Below are positions 36,101 to 50,064 of a stretch of DNA of 64,000 nucleotides, piece by piece; positions within the stretch are counted from its first letter, which is position 1, and every line of letters begins with the position of its first letter. A program made the translations under genes and the position numbers. Below the pieces are notes generated by a model that had not been told where the DNA came from, ran no database searches, and worked only from the letters and a program-made list of their open reading frames with translations. Origin of the DNA: Pyxidicoccus caerfyrddinensis (GTDB taxonomy: Bacteria > Myxococcota > Myxococcia > Myxococcales > Myxococcaceae); assembly GCF_010894405.1 (NCBI RefSeq), contig NZ_JAAIYA010000034.1:1-64000 (forward strand), written 5' to 3'.

Positions 36101-37126
36101 TGGCGTGAGCTGCTGGGCATCAGCGAGCCAGGCCGCCACGATGACTTCTTCGACCTGGGCGGACACTCGCTGCTCGCCGTGCAGCTCGGCACGCGGATTC
36201 GCGAGACGTTTCAGATCGACTTTCCGCAGCAGCGGGTGCTCGAGCACCGGACGATTGCGCGATTGGGCTCGTTCATCCAGGAGGCCACCCGCGGTGCACC
36301 CGCCAGGGACTCGTCGCTGCTCGTCGAGCTGAATCGGGGAGACCCCCGCCGACGTCCGCTCTTCCTGCTTCACCCGGTGGGCGGCACCGTCTTTACGTAC
36401 CAGGCGCTGGCGCGAATGCTCGATCCGGGCCTGCCCGTCTACGGCGTGCGCGCGCGGGGGCTGGAGCCCGGGGAAGCCCACGCGGGGACCATCGAGAGCA
36501 TGGCGGCGCTGTACCTGGACGCCGTGCGCGCGCGCCAGCCGTCCGGGCCCTACCTGCTCGCGGGACATTCCTTCGGAGGCGTGGTGGCCTACGAGATGGC
36601 CCAGCAGCTACTCGCGCGGCATGAGCAGGTGGAGCAGCTCGTGCTCATGGACACCCCCGGCCCCGGACAGATGCCGGTCAGCCTGGGCTCTCCTGACGAA
36701 ATCCAGGAGTACTTCCGCCGCATGGCGCCCGAGCTGTTCCGCGAGCTCTTCCTGCGTCCCACGGGACACGAAGGCTCGCTGGAGACCCTGCTGCCTCGCA
36801 GCGACGTGTTCCTCCGGGTGTTCCAGGAGAACGCCGCGGCCATGTTCGCGTACGCACCGCGCCCGTACCCGGGCCGGCTCGTCTTCTTCCATGCCCGGGA
36901 GCGGGACGCCACCAACCCACCGCATCCCGAGCTGGCGTGGATTCCGCTCGCCACCGAGGGCGTCGAGGTCCACGTCGTGCCCGGCAACCACGTCACGATG
37001 CTGGCGGAGCCTCACGTCCGGAGCCTCGCGAAGAAGCTGCGCGGCGCACTCGATGACCCACGGGAGTCCCCCGTTCACCCGCCCGTCTCAGCCGATGCGC
37101 GCTCGGAGCTCGCGAGGGCAGGCTAG
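30155..37126 (+). CDS. Hybrid NRPS-PKS: C-A-PCP-KS-AT-ACP-TE
   Basis: 2323 residues forming one amino-acid module plus one ketide module with its own release domain. C: HHLSLDGG near 147. A: YTSGSTGRPKG near 625 and YGPTEATIY; aligned to PheA its pocket residues read DMQSMGGIYK, which I cannot match to a substrate. PCP: LGGHS near 1009. KS: Cys in TGCSGSL near 1233, His in ETHGTGTP and NIGHLDSA. AT: GHSLGE near 1678 and HAYH, the malonyl-type signature. ACP: LGGHS near 2002. TE: GHSFGG near 2136. There is no KR, DH or ER, so the beta-keto group should remain. An N-terminal C domain implies acylation of the amino acid by an external acyl donor. Ribosome binding site GAGGG precedes the ATG. The product is unknown. 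Confidence 0.9.
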   Translation: MSHPVESQSHHATGLESSCGPLSYNQQALWFASKLDPIAYNLAYGFRLRGALDPELLKRALSLLVARHPVLRTTFSETEHAPHRVLHDRMDFEFQHVEAAHLDEAAMLQRLYSDAARPYDLQHGPVLRSALYARGPGEHVLLLACHHLSLDGGSLGLLLQDLQRSYSAVASGREADLGPPPTREYDEFVQWQSQWLASAEGARARTWWREQLAGCTPVLNLPTDRPRLARQSFRQHTHVTTLAEPLAQSLAALAKGEGTSLYALLLAAFQALLHRHSGQEDLLVGVPSSGRSEEWHSRVVGYLVNTLAVRSRAPADVSFRSFYKDTARTLREALAHGNYPLPKVIEELKPPRDAGRSPLVQATFTQMPRLRLDASAEPTPFEVDRLTASNVGLAGDLSVHVHATRDSGTQFLWAVNADVFEPATVERLAARYVTLLESLLTGLDQPLAALRLLPREEEHQLVVEWNATATDVESEVCLHEMFSRQVERTPDAVALLFENEALTYRELDARANHVAHRLRRLGVGPEVRVGLCVERSPELIVGLLGVLKAGGAYVPLDPAYPSERLAFMVADARLTALVTQRSLAERLPVSDAARLFIGAGGEDLTGPCDAPDSGVGPGNAAYVIYTSGSTGRPKGVTVEHRSVSNLLATQPRVLPLGPGDTMLQFASVSFDMAVQEIFSPLVSGAALCLARRESLVPGPELASLLRERRISAAVLSPSALAALPSGEYPALKSIMVGGEASPESLVARWSAGRRYFNGYGPTEATIYATYALCTAGAPVTLGRPVGNVRVYLLDARLQPVPRGVAGELYIGGDGVARGYLGRPELTAERFIPDCFSGTFGSRLYRTGDLARHLPDGRLEFLGRVDHQVKLRGFRIELGEIESGLRAHPDVRDVAVLAREEPSGGKFLVAYTVAHEGREPEEAALRAFLKQSLPEYMVPSAFVACERLPLTSNGKVDRAALLAIPVQRTRAPRSRPPTTEAERILARIWQEVLQLERVGATESFFDLGGHSLLLTQVRARVGQAFGREPSMVELFEHVTVESLAAHLSAAPAPELPRRTVLPQTEGEHAVAIIGLAGQFPGAKDLEQFWRNLAGGVESISQLSDDALAEAGVPAALSGRSGYVRAKGVFEGADLFDADFFGVNPREASQMDPQQRRFLECAWEALEDAGYPPQTHDASVGVFATSSATSYQPLPVSSEPADAYQLKLGLESDFLATRVSYKLDLRGPGMTVRTGCSGSLVAVHLACKSVLSGECDLALAGGVSISVPLVGGYVYQPGMILSPDGHCRAFDARAGGTVRGNGVGAVVLKRLDRALADGDTVHAVIRGTALNNDGAGKLGYTAPSITGQAEVIRRAHDAAGVLPHEVSFVETHGTGTPLGDPVEVAALARAFQRGTGLQGACALGATKPNIGHLDSAAGIAGLIKTVLCLRHRQLPPVVHFDQPNPALGLDGTPFSVNARLSDWTPPDGLPRIAGVSSFGIGGTNAHVVVAEAPAIPTVQETEGWRVLPLSARTPAALAATAKRLGEALASRSDVPLSDVAHTLQQGRTAFEQRTALVCRDMPGAVRGLERLTRELAEGERSSSMARDREVVFMFPGQGAQYSGMARGLYAAHTVFRSEVDRCAELLLPHLGQDVRELLLLEDASDERIHQTALAQPCLFVIEYALARLWMSLGVIPKAMVGHSLGEYVAACLAGVFSLEDALGLVCARGRLMQAAPVGAMLAVGLDADALRPLLDEHLSVAVYNAPAQTVVAGSVEAISGLQQRLEARGTVCRRLRTSHAYHSPMMESALEPFDEQVRRIPLAAPSIPIVSNVTGTWMTAARAMDPDSWVQHLRQPVRFTQGLTCLLEGAERLPVEVGPGQSLGGLVRQCPGFGAAHAVLSSLPRPSTGADDAEFFLSQVGEAWSRGATVDWRELTPGERGRRVSLPTYPFERRRYWAEQVGTHAVPSRVPTRQQVEEPEPVLPATASAPLTEADPTHEALTRIWRELLGISEPGRHDDFFDLGGHSLLAVQLGTRIRETFQIDFPQQRVLEHRTIARLGSFIQEATRGAPARDSSLLVELNRGDPRRRPLFLLHPVGGTVFTYQALARMLDPGLPVYGVRARGLEPGEAHAGTIESMAALYLDAVRARQPSGPYLLAGHSFGGVVAYEMAQQLLARHEQVEQLVLMDTPGPGQMPVSLGSPDEIQEYFRRMAPELFRELFLRPTGHEGSLETLLPRSDVFLRVFQENAAAMFAYAPRPYPGRLVFFHARERDATNPPHPELAWIPLATEGVEVHVVPGNHVTMLAEPHVRSLAKKLRGALDDPRESPVHPPVSADARSELARAG

Positions 37127-37171
37127 CGGTACCGGCGCTGGCGGCGGCTCGGGAACGACGGCGAGAGGCGC

Positions 37172-38586
37172 TCAGCGTCCGGCGCCGTCCGGTGCTCGCA
37201 CCGCGGCCGCGAGCGCTCCGAGCGCGGCCAGGGCCGAGGCCACCTGGAAGCCTCGGCCCACCGCCCGGGTGAGCGCCTCGGCCGAGTCCGGCTCCGCGTG
37301 TCCGGCGAGCATCGTCGTGAAGATGGCGCCGGAGAGTCCCACGCCGAGCGCCATTCCCGCGTAGCGCGAGGTGGCGAGCACTCCGGAGGCGATGCCCTGC
37401 CGGTGGCGCGGGGCCGCGCCCAGCAGCGCGCTGTTGTTGGGCGCGATGAACATGCCCGCACCCAGCCCGCACACCGCGAGCCCCACGGCCACGTGCGAGA
37501 GCGGCGTCGAGGCGCCCAGCCGCGACAGCAGCAGGAGCCCGCCCGAGAGCACCGCCATGCCCACCATCGCCGGCCAGCGCGAGCCGATGCGGTCCGACAG
37601 TGCCCCGCTCAGCGGCGCGGCCACCATCATCACCACCGGCTGTGCCGTGAGGAGCAGCCCCGCGTGGGCCGGGTCCAGCCCGCGCGCCTGCAGCAGGTAG
37701 AAGGGCAGCAGGAAGACGAGGCAGTAGATGCAGATGTAGTTGAGTAGCGCGGTCGCGCTGGCCGCGCGGAAGGTGACGTTCCTGAAGAGGCTCAAGTCGA
37801 GCATCGGCACGGGCAGCCGCCACTCCAGCGCGACGAAGGCGCCCAGCACCACCGCCGCGCCCGCGAGCAGCCCCACGATGCCCGGCGAGCCCCAGCCCCA
37901 CGCATGGCCCTGGTTGAGCCCGAGCAGGAGCGCCACCATGCCCGTGAGGAAGAGCACCGCGCCGGTCCAGTCGAAGGGCTCATCCCGGGCGATGGGGGCA
38001 TCGCGCGGTACGAAGCGCAGGCTCAGCCCCATCGCGAGCAGCCCCACCGGCAGGTTCATGTAGAAGACGGAGCGCCACCCGAGGTGCTGCGTGAGCCAGC
38101 CGCCGAGCGACGGCCCCACGATGAGCCCCAGGTACGTCATCATCGCCTGGAGGCCGAGCACCCGCCCGCGCCGCTCGGGCGGGAAGCTGCCGGTGAGGAT
38201 GGCCGCCGAGTTGGAGAGGAGCATCGCCGCTCCCACGGCCTGGAGGGCGCGGAAGGCGATGAGCGCCTCGACTCCGGGAGACAGTCCGCACAGCACGGAG
38301 CTGACCACGAAGCCGCCAAAGCCCAGCACGTACACGCGCTTGTGTCCGCGCGTGTCCCCCAGCCTGCCGAAGCCGAGCAACAGCCCGCTCACCGCCAGCA
38401 GGTACACCGTCACCACCCACTGGATGGTGGCCACGTCCGTGCGCAGCTCCGTGCGCAGCACTGGAAGAATCGCGTTCACCACGCTGCCGTCCAGCGCGGA
38501 CATGAACGTGCCCGCGCCCACCGCGAGCAGCACCCACCGTCCCGAGCGCTCTGGGGGCACGGTGGGTGTCACGGAGGCCGATGGCC

Positions 38587-38602
<16 letters not shown>
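37172..38602 (-). CDS. MFS exporter, DHA2 (EmrB/QacA) type
   Basis: 476 residues with about 14 hydrophobic helices and DHA2 signatures: motif D1-like FMSALDGSVVNAILPVL in helix 1, motif A GRLGDTRGHKR between helices 2 and 3, and motif C-like GLIVGPSLGGWL in helix 5. These proton antiporters expel drugs and natural products. The gene converges with the NRPS-PKS gene (45 bases between stops), which hints at product export, but it is transcribed with the DUF4215 lipoprotein, whose end it overlaps by 16 bases. Substrate inferred only from position. Confidence 0.8.
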
Positions 38603-41784
<3,182 letters not shown>

Positions 41785-41792
41785 GGTGGGCC

Positions 41793-43100
41793 TCAGAAGC
41801 GGAACGTCGCGGAGGCGCCGCCGCCGCCAGCGCCGAGAAGGGGGGTGACGCTCGCCGACGGCTTCGCGGCCTCGGACGGGTCGACCTGGTGGGGCTGGAG
41901 CCGGTTGAGATAGACGAGCACCACGCCCGTCACCAGCGCCGCGCCGCCCACGGCGTACCCGGCGAAGGCGCCCTTCTGGAAGGTGTCTCCGCGTGTGCGC
42001 TGGTCCGCGACGGCGGGCTCCGGCACACAGCCTCCGCAGGTCGCAATGGCCGTGTCGAACTGGGTGTAGTCATCGCGAGCCATCATGTGCAGCAGGCCGC
42101 CGCCCGCCGCGAGCGCCGCGCCTGCGCCCACCACCGCCCAGGGCTTCCACGCGGACCACTTCCTCCGGTACTGGATGAGGTCCTCGGAGGTGAACATCTT
42201 GAGGTCCAGCGTCACCTTCTCGCCCGGGGACATCGTGCGGCTCTGCTCCTGGGTGAGGTAGCCCTCGCCGGTGGCGACGAGGGAGTGCGGGCCGGCGCGG
42301 ACCCAACCTGAATGGCGACCGGGGCCAACGAACAGGGGCCTGCCGTCCATCACCACCGAGGCGCCCTGCGTCTCGCAGGAGATCTCCACCCAAGCGAGCT
42401 GCTTCTCGACGAGCGCCTTGTACGCGCGGGCGCTCTCCAGCTTCTCGGCATCCAGCGGCGCCTCGCCGTAGCGCATCGCCGCTTCCAGGTGCTCGCGCAC
42501 CTCGATGGGCTGGTCCAGGTTCAAGAGCGCCAGCGCCAGGTTGTAGTGGATGGCGGGGTGGTCCCACGACGCGAGCGCCTGCCGGTACTGCTCCGCCGCC
42601 TTCAGGAAGATGGACTCCTTCAACAAGGCATTGGCCGAGCGGAACAGGTCGATGGCGACCTGCTGCTTCTGCTGGGGCACGCCCCGGGCCCAGGGGCGCT
42701 CGTCGCCGGACAGCACCACCGTCGAGCGTCGCTCGGCGGGCGCGGCTTCCGGAGGCGTGGCGGCGACCGCGGGCGCCTCGGGTGCCGGCGCCTCCAGGGG
42801 CTCCGCGGCAACAGGTTCGGCGGTGGGCTCGGCGGGAGTGGGAGCCGCGCCCTTCCGGAGGCGACGCTTCGTCGTCTTGGCAGCGCGCGGCGCGTCCGGA
42901 GCCAGCGAGTCGGTGGACTTCGCGGCCTTGCGCACGCGCTTCGTCCCGTTCGTGGAAGGGGACGGCTTCACGCCCTTGCGCGTTGGCTTCTTCGTCGTGG
43001 CCGAGGCCGGCGACTCGCCCTGCGCGGCGGCCGGAGTCGCCACGGGCACCAGGAGCGCGAGCGACAGGAGGAGTCCGATTGTGGAGCGCTTCATCACCAT
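41793..43100 (-). CDS. Secreted TPR-PEGA protein
   Basis: About 435 residues; the start may be ATG 43100 or ATG 43094, the second giving the cleaner signal peptide (MKRSTIGLLLSLALLVPVAT ... AAAQ). A low-complexity Ala/Pro/Lys/Thr-rich linker reaches about residue 115. TPR-like helices follow (AAEQYRQALASWDHPAIHYN), then a PEGA-type beta domain (VEISCETQGASVVMDGRPLF, GPHSLVATGEGYL). Two late hydrophobic helices come next, near AVVGAGAALAAGGGLLHMM and GYAVGGAALVTGVVLVYL. PEGA domains bind surface or wall partners. It overlaps the end of the upstream kinase gene and may be its periplasmic partner. Confidence 0.75.
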   Translation of the reverse strand: MVMKRSTIGLLLSLALLVPVATPAAAQGESPASATTKKPTRKGVKPSPSTNGTKRVRKAAKSTDSLAPDAPRAAKTTKRRLRKGAAPTPAEPTAEPVAAEPLEAPAPEAPAVAATPPEAAPAERRSTVVLSGDERPWARGVPQQKQQVAIDLFRSANALLKESIFLKAAEQYRQALASWDHPAIHYNLALALLNLDQPIEVREHLEAAMRYGEAPLDAEKLESARAYKALVEKQLAWVEISCETQGASVVMDGRPLFVGPGRHSGWVRAGPHSLVATGEGYLTQEQSRTMSPGEKVTLDLKMFTSEDLIQYRRKWSAWKPWAVVGAGAALAAGGGLLHMMARDDYTQFDTAIATCGGCVPEPAVADQRTRGDTFQKGAFAGYAVGGAALVTGVVLVYLNRLQPHQVDPSEAAKPSASVTPLLGAGGGGASATFRF

Positions 43101-43111
43101 TCCCGGGGGCT

Positions 43112-46120
<3,009 letters not shown>

Positions 46121-46254
46121 TTTCGTCGTCGCCCGACAGAAACCGCAAGACGCGGAGCGCTAGGGCGGCGTGTCACTTCAAGTGGGGGTCGGCAGGGGAG
46201 GGGCCGCTTGGACACCTTCTCTGCGCGGCCCTTCGGGGTGGGCTGAAAAAGGAA

Positions 46255-46281
46255 AGCCCGCGGCCACACGGGCCGCGGGCT
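46255..46281 (-). terminator. Intrinsic terminator of the 47263 lipoprotein gene
   Basis: A perfect 11-bp stem (AGCCCGCGGCC / GGCCGCGGGCT) with a 5-base loop. Read on the minus strand it is followed by TTTCCTTTTT, a good U-tract. It lies 26 bases past the lipoprotein stop and insulates the kinase operon downstream. Confidence 0.8.
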
Positions 46282-46306
46282 CTTCACCGCCTCACGAGGG
46301 CTGGAC

Positions 46307-47263
46307 CTACTGAGCCGAAACGTTTATCCGCGCCGTGCCCTCCACGTGTCCAAAGAGCCCAGGCGTCGACCGCGACAGGTAGCATGGAGTCTGGACATCA
46401 AACGGTCGCGCTGCGGGGAGACCGTTCTCGTCCACGACCCCGGCGAATGGACCATTCGACGGTCCGATGGACAGGTTGAAGGGTTCGCGTTGACCGCCTG
46501 GGAACTGGAACTGGACCCCGCTGAAAGCGAGCAGCCCTCCCCCCATTGCCAACACGGAGAACCGGGCCTGGGCGCCTTGCAGCGATGTCGCAAGGCTGTC
46601 GTGGAGCAACTCGGAGTAGGCACCCCCGAACTGGACGGTGATGGGACCTGTCTCCACGGTGATGGCCTTGGGGTACCCCTCATTCACGCGGATGACCGTG
46701 GCCGTATCCCAGTTGATGACGAACGGCACGCTCGTCCCCGCCAGTGATGCGAGGGAGTTCAGGGGATCTCCTTCCGGATCGTTCGGGGCGAAGTCGAACG
46801 TGCCGGTGACCCAGCCCGCCGTGTCCACGGAGATACCCACGTCCGCGGTGGCGCTCCCAGGGACCTTGAAGATGAACCGCACCGCGCGCGCCTGACCTTC
46901 ATCGAGGGAGAAGGCCATCGGGTTGGGCGAGATCAGACTGGCCTGCACGCTCTGTCCGGGCGCGTCCGCGCGCTCGAGATGCCACTGCCCCTCAAGCCGG
47001 ATGGAGTAGGCGCCTGCGGGCAGCGGCACGCTCACCGTGTCCGGCGACGTGTCCGTGATGTTGACCGACTGCGGCCCGGTGATGGCGAAGGTCGCCCCCA
47101 CCAGCCGGTAGCGCTGGCCTTCCGACGTCGTCGAAGTCAGCGGCAGCTGGAGCACGCCCTCGCCAGCCTGGGGCTCCCGAGGCTCCTGCTGCGTGGACGG
47201 CGCCCCACCGCAAGCCGCCATGAGCAACGCAATAGCAATTGCACTGAAATTAAACTTCAACAT
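46307..47263 (-). CDS. Lipoprotein of unknown function
   Basis: 318 residues. The start is AT-rich for this genome (MLKFNFSAIAIALLMAACGG), a lipoprotein signal with lipobox LMAAC (Cys18). The mature part is beta-rich, with an early carboxypeptidase-regulatory-like strand set (VSVPLPAGAYSIRLEG) and a repeated strand pattern to the C-terminus. No active-site motif was seen. It has its own promoter-like sequence upstream and a strong terminator downstream, so it is monocistronic. Localisation to the periplasm or outer membrane is inferred from the lipobox. Confidence 0.7.
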   Translation of the reverse strand: MLKFNFSAIAIALLMAACGGAPSTQQEPREPQAGEGVLQLPLTSTTSEGQRYRLVGATFAITGPQSVNITDTSPDTVSVPLPAGAYSIRLEGQWHLERADAPGQSVQASLISPNPMAFSLDEGQARAVRFIFKVPGSATADVGISVDTAGWVTGTFDFAPNDPEGDPLNSLASLAGTSVPFVINWDTATVIRVNEGYPKAITVETGPITVQFGGAYSELLHDSLATSLQGAQARFSVLAMGGGLLAFSGVQFQFPGGQREPFNLSIGPSNGPFAGVVDENGLPAARPFDVQTPCYLSRSTPGLFGHVEGTARINVSAQ

Positions 47264-47285
47264 TGAAACTCCTGGAGAGGCGCGG

Positions 47286-47315
47286 ACCCTAGATTTCGCG
47301 GGTTTGTCTTGTCAA
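47286..47315 (-). promoter_or_regulatory. Sigma-70-type promoter for the 47263 lipoprotein gene
   Basis: On the minus strand TTGACA (47315-47310) is a perfect -35. After an 18-base spacer comes TAGGGT (47291-47286), which keeps T1, A2 and T6 of the -10 box. Transcription would begin near 47279, with AGGAG and an ATG shortly after. Confidence 0.5.
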
Positions 47316-47387
47316 ATGAGAGACATTGGGGTCGCCTCGGACCCCCGTTCGCGTCCAGGGAAGGCTGGTAGAAAGCGCGCCCACCCG

Positions 47388-47963
47388 ATGACTCGCGAGC
47401 GGTGCATGACGTCTGGAAGAGGGCGCTGGCTGACATGGATGATCCGCGCGGTGGGCCCGGCCCTCGCGGTGGGCCTGCCCGTGGCCGCTTCCGCCGAGCC
47501 CGTCGACACGCCGTACTACGAGGACCGCCGCGCCCTCTCGCTGATCCTCGGCCCGGGCGCCGCGTACACCGAGTACATCGACCGGGACGACGGCGACGCG
47601 GAGAAGGGAGTGGACGCGCACCTGGACCTCGGCGGCACCCGCACCGTGGGCTACGACGGGGACGAGCTCTTCGTGCTGATCCGAGGCAGCCTGCGCGGGC
47701 CGGATCTGTCGTTCGCCGGGGGCTACCGGAACTTCTTCGGCGTCGACGCGTGGCAGACCTTCTTCGACGTGGGCGTGCTCGTGAGGCCGTTTTCTGGGCC
47801 GTGGGTGGGGCCTCGCGTAGGTTTGGGCCTCAGACACACCTTCTCCGAGCGGCTCGCGGTGTTCGGCGGGCTGGGACTGACGCTCGGGTTCGGATCAGGC
47901 CTGCGCGGGGATGCCGAAGCCTTCACCGGGGTGCAGTGGATCTTCCCGGTAGGATCGCAGTGA
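47388..47963 (+). CDS. Small outer-membrane beta-barrel-like exported protein
   Basis: 191 residues; ATG 47406 (six codons on) is an equally good start, neither having a clear ribosome binding site. A signal peptide ends near PVAASAEP. The mature part is built of alternating short strands rich in Gly and aromatic residues (GGYRNFFGVDAWQTFFDVG, VGPRVGLGLRHTF, VFGGLGLTLGFGSG), ending GVQWIFPVG. This is the pattern of small bacterial outer-membrane barrels or porin-like proteins. It is divergent from the 47263 lipoprotein gene. Function unknown. Confidence 0.65.
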   Translation: MTRERCMTSGRGRWLTWMIRAVGPALAVGLPVAASAEPVDTPYYEDRRALSLILGPGAAYTEYIDRDDGDAEKGVDAHLDLGGTRTVGYDGDELFVLIRGSLRGPDLSFAGGYRNFFGVDAWQTFFDVGVLVRPFSGPWVGPRVGLGLRHTFSERLAVFGGLGLTLGFGSGLRGDAEAFTGVQWIFPVGSQ

Positions 47964-48028
47964 AAAAATTGCGATCCCCGAGGTCTGTGAGATGGTGTGC
48001 GCATCTGTAGGAGGTTGCGCACTTGGAC

Positions 48029-48187
48029 ATGAATCCCCGCCTCACCTCGGTCGTCTTCCGGCTCAACCGCGAGAAGCTCGATGCCCTGAAGGAGCTGTCG
48101 CGCTCCACGCGCATCCGTCAGAGCGAGTACCTGCGGGAGGCCATCTCGGACCTGCTGGCGAAGTACGAGGAGCGGCTGGTCGACTGA
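48029..48187 (+). CDS. Ribbon-helix-helix regulator, 52 residues
   Basis: A short gene encoding MNPRLTSVVFRLNREKLDAL, then helices KELSRSTRIRQSEYLREAI and SDLLAKYEERLVD. A beta-strand (TSVVFRL), a helix with LDALKELS and then (I/V)RQSEYLREAI is the ribbon-helix-helix fold, a dimer that binds operator DNA through the strand. AGGAGG lies 14 bases before the ATG but 8 before an in-frame TTG at 48023, so the protein may start two codons earlier. It is not paired with a toxin gene: truA converges 27 bases downstream. It may be a regulator rather than an antitoxin. Confidence 0.75.
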   Translation: MNPRLTSVVFRLNREKLDALKELSRSTRIRQSEYLREAISDLLAKYEERLVD

Positions 48188-48214
48188 CGACCGCTGCTCG
48201 GACCCCGCCGCACG

Positions 48215-49063
48215 TCACCCCGAAATGAAGGGTGGCTCCAGCGGCAGCCCCGGAGGGTGGAGACGCTCTCCAGCCGTGAAGGGGTCCAACCCGGGAGGGT
48301 AGCGCACCTCCCAGAGCACCAGGCCGTGCGCGGGCGCCTTGAAGCCCTCCACGGCCGCCCCCGTCTCCAGCGCCGCCTTCCACTCAGCTTCCGGCAAGAG
48401 TCCCGCCGCCACCTTCAGCGCGCTCCCCACGAGGTAGCGCACCTGGTAGCGCGCGAAGCCGTCCCCGCTCAGCCTCGCTTCATAGAGTCCCCCGCCCAGC
48501 GCATGCAGGGTGGCGGACTCCAGGGTGCGCGGCTTGCGAGGGCTGGACTTCTCATGGAAGGCGATGAAGTCCCGCGTCCCCACCGCCTGGCCCAGCAGCG
48601 CCTCCAGCCGCTCGGGCATCACCCGCGCGCCGCTCTGCAAGAGTGGCTCACCGGCGACGTCCAGGGAGTAGGGCGCCCACGCCGCGTCGGGCGTCCCGTC
48701 CAGCCGCAGCCGGTAGCGGTACGCCTTGCCGCTCGCGCTCCACTGCGCATGGAAGGAGCCGGGCCGGCGCACCGCGCACAGCCCCAGGCCGTCCGGCAAC
48801 CGGGCGGGCAGCCGCTTCTCCAGCGCTTCCGCTGAATCGCCCGGCTCCAGCCGCACGCTCACCACCTGCATCCGCGCGTGGACGCCCCTGTCTGTACGCC
48901 CCGCCGGCATGATGGTGGCGGGTACGCCGACGGACGCCAGCGCCTCCTCGAGGGCCGCCTGCACGGTGGGCCCCTCCGGCTGACGCTGGAAGCCACGGAA
49001 GTTTCCGCCGCGGTACCAGATCCACAGTGCGACGGGAATCCGCTTGGAAGTCGATTGGAGCAC
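48215..49063 (-). CDS. truA: tRNA pseudouridine(38-40) synthase TruA
   Basis: 282 residues, the normal length. It opens with the substrate-binding strand VALWIWYRGGNFRGFQRQP and has the catalytic Asp58 in GRTDRGVHA, followed by the family blocks VVSVRL, KAYRYRL and RDFIAFHEK. It converts uridines 38-40 of the anticodon arm to pseudouridine in the cytoplasm. It converges with the ribbon-helix-helix gene and is divergent from the AgmX/PglI gene, 44 bases away. Confidence 0.9.
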   Translation of the reverse strand: MLQSTSKRIPVALWIWYRGGNFRGFQRQPEGPTVQAALEEALASVGVPATIMPAGRTDRGVHARMQVVSVRLEPGDSAEALEKRLPARLPDGLGLCAVRRPGSFHAQWSASGKAYRYRLRLDGTPDAAWAPYSLDVAGEPLLQSGARVMPERLEALLGQAVGTRDFIAFHEKSSPRKPRTLESATLHALGGGLYEARLSGDGFARYQVRYLVGSALKVAAGLLPEAEWKAALETGAAVEGFKAPAHGLVLWEVRYPPGLDPFTAGERLHPPGLPLEPPFISG

Positions 49064-49107
49064 GGCGTTGCGAGTGTGTGGGGGAACACGGGATACTCGC
49101 GCGCGAA

Positions 49108-50037
49108 ATGGCGGCCGGACAAGACTTTGCGGTGGATGTGGAAGGACATTGGCTCTTTCGACAGGGGGACCTGGTCCTGGGGCCCGTCAGCGGCGGGCAG
49201 ATTGTCGAGAAGCTCGTCTCGGGGGAGCTGACCCCGGACACGCCGGTGGCTCCCGCGGGGGAGCGCCACTTCCAGCGCCTGGCGGACGTGGATGCCTTCC
49301 GGGTGCACGTGGCCCGCGCGGAGGCCCGCGCGCGCGTGGACGCCGCCGTCCAGGTGGAGCGTGAGAAGTCCCGCAAGCGGCTGACCTACTTGAGCGCCGG
49401 AGCGGGCGTGCTGGTGGTGCTGCTCGGCATCGGCGGCCTGTGGGTGGCGCGCAACGCCGCCGTCTACGGGTGGCTCGGCGGCGAGGACGAGTTCGAGGGC
49501 ATCGAGATGGAGGCGCCCACCATCCGCCTCGCCCAGGCCCGCGCCGACGAGGAGGAGCTCTTCGACTACCCCACCAACGGCACGCGCCGCCCGGGGACGG
49601 AGCCGGGCACCACCACCAAGCCCGCCACCGGCACCAACGGCACCGGCAAGACGGCCGTGGCCTCCGCCACCCGCGCCGACCCGAAGCGCCCGCCGCGCCC
49701 GGCCGGCAGCGTGGGGACGGACCCGGACGGCCTGGAGATGACGCAGCAGTTCGACCAGTCCGCCATCAACCGGGTGGTGTCCGGCAACAAGTCCACGCTC
49801 TTCAAGTGCCTGAAGGACGAGGCCGAGCGCACGCCGGGCCTGTACGCGAAAATCCCCCTGGAGTTCGTCATCGGCAATGACGGCAAGGTGTCCAAGCTCT
49901 GGGTGGACAACCCGCAGTTCAAGAAGGGGCCACTCTACGAGTGCCTCCTGATGGAGCTGCAGAAGTGGCCCTTCCGGGCCTACGAGGGCGAGCGAGCCAC
50001 GGTGGGTCTGTCGTTCACCATCGGCAAGCGGGGGTAG
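49108..50037 (+). CDS. AgmX/PglI C-terminal domain protein with GYF-like N-terminus
   Basis: 309 residues from ATG 49108 (the 27 residues before it overlap truA antisense and are not protein-like). Residues 8-60 resemble a GYF_2 domain (HWLFRQGDLVLGPVSGGQI). One membrane helix lies at about 96-118, then a Thr/Pro/Gly-rich periplasmic linker and a C-terminal TonB-like domain: INRVVSGNKSTLFKCLKDEA, KIPLEFVIGNDGKVSKLWV, ECLLMELQKWPF. This end is the AgmX/PglI family linked to gliding motility in Myxococcus. It probably spans the inner membrane and contacts envelope partners. Confidence 0.8.
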   Translation: MAAGQDFAVDVEGHWLFRQGDLVLGPVSGGQIVEKLVSGELTPDTPVAPAGERHFQRLADVDAFRVHVARAEARARVDAAVQVEREKSRKRLTYLSAGAGVLVVLLGIGGLWVARNAAVYGWLGGEDEFEGIEMEAPTIRLAQARADEEELFDYPTNGTRRPGTEPGTTTKPATGTNGTGKTAVASATRADPKRPPRPAGSVGTDPDGLEMTQQFDQSAINRVVSGNKSTLFKCLKDEAERTPGLYAKIPLEFVIGNDGKVSKLWVDNPQFKKGPLYECLLMELQKWPFRAYEGERATVGLSFTIGKRG

Positions 50038-50064
50038 GGACACTTTCTTGCCCACCCCCCGGGC

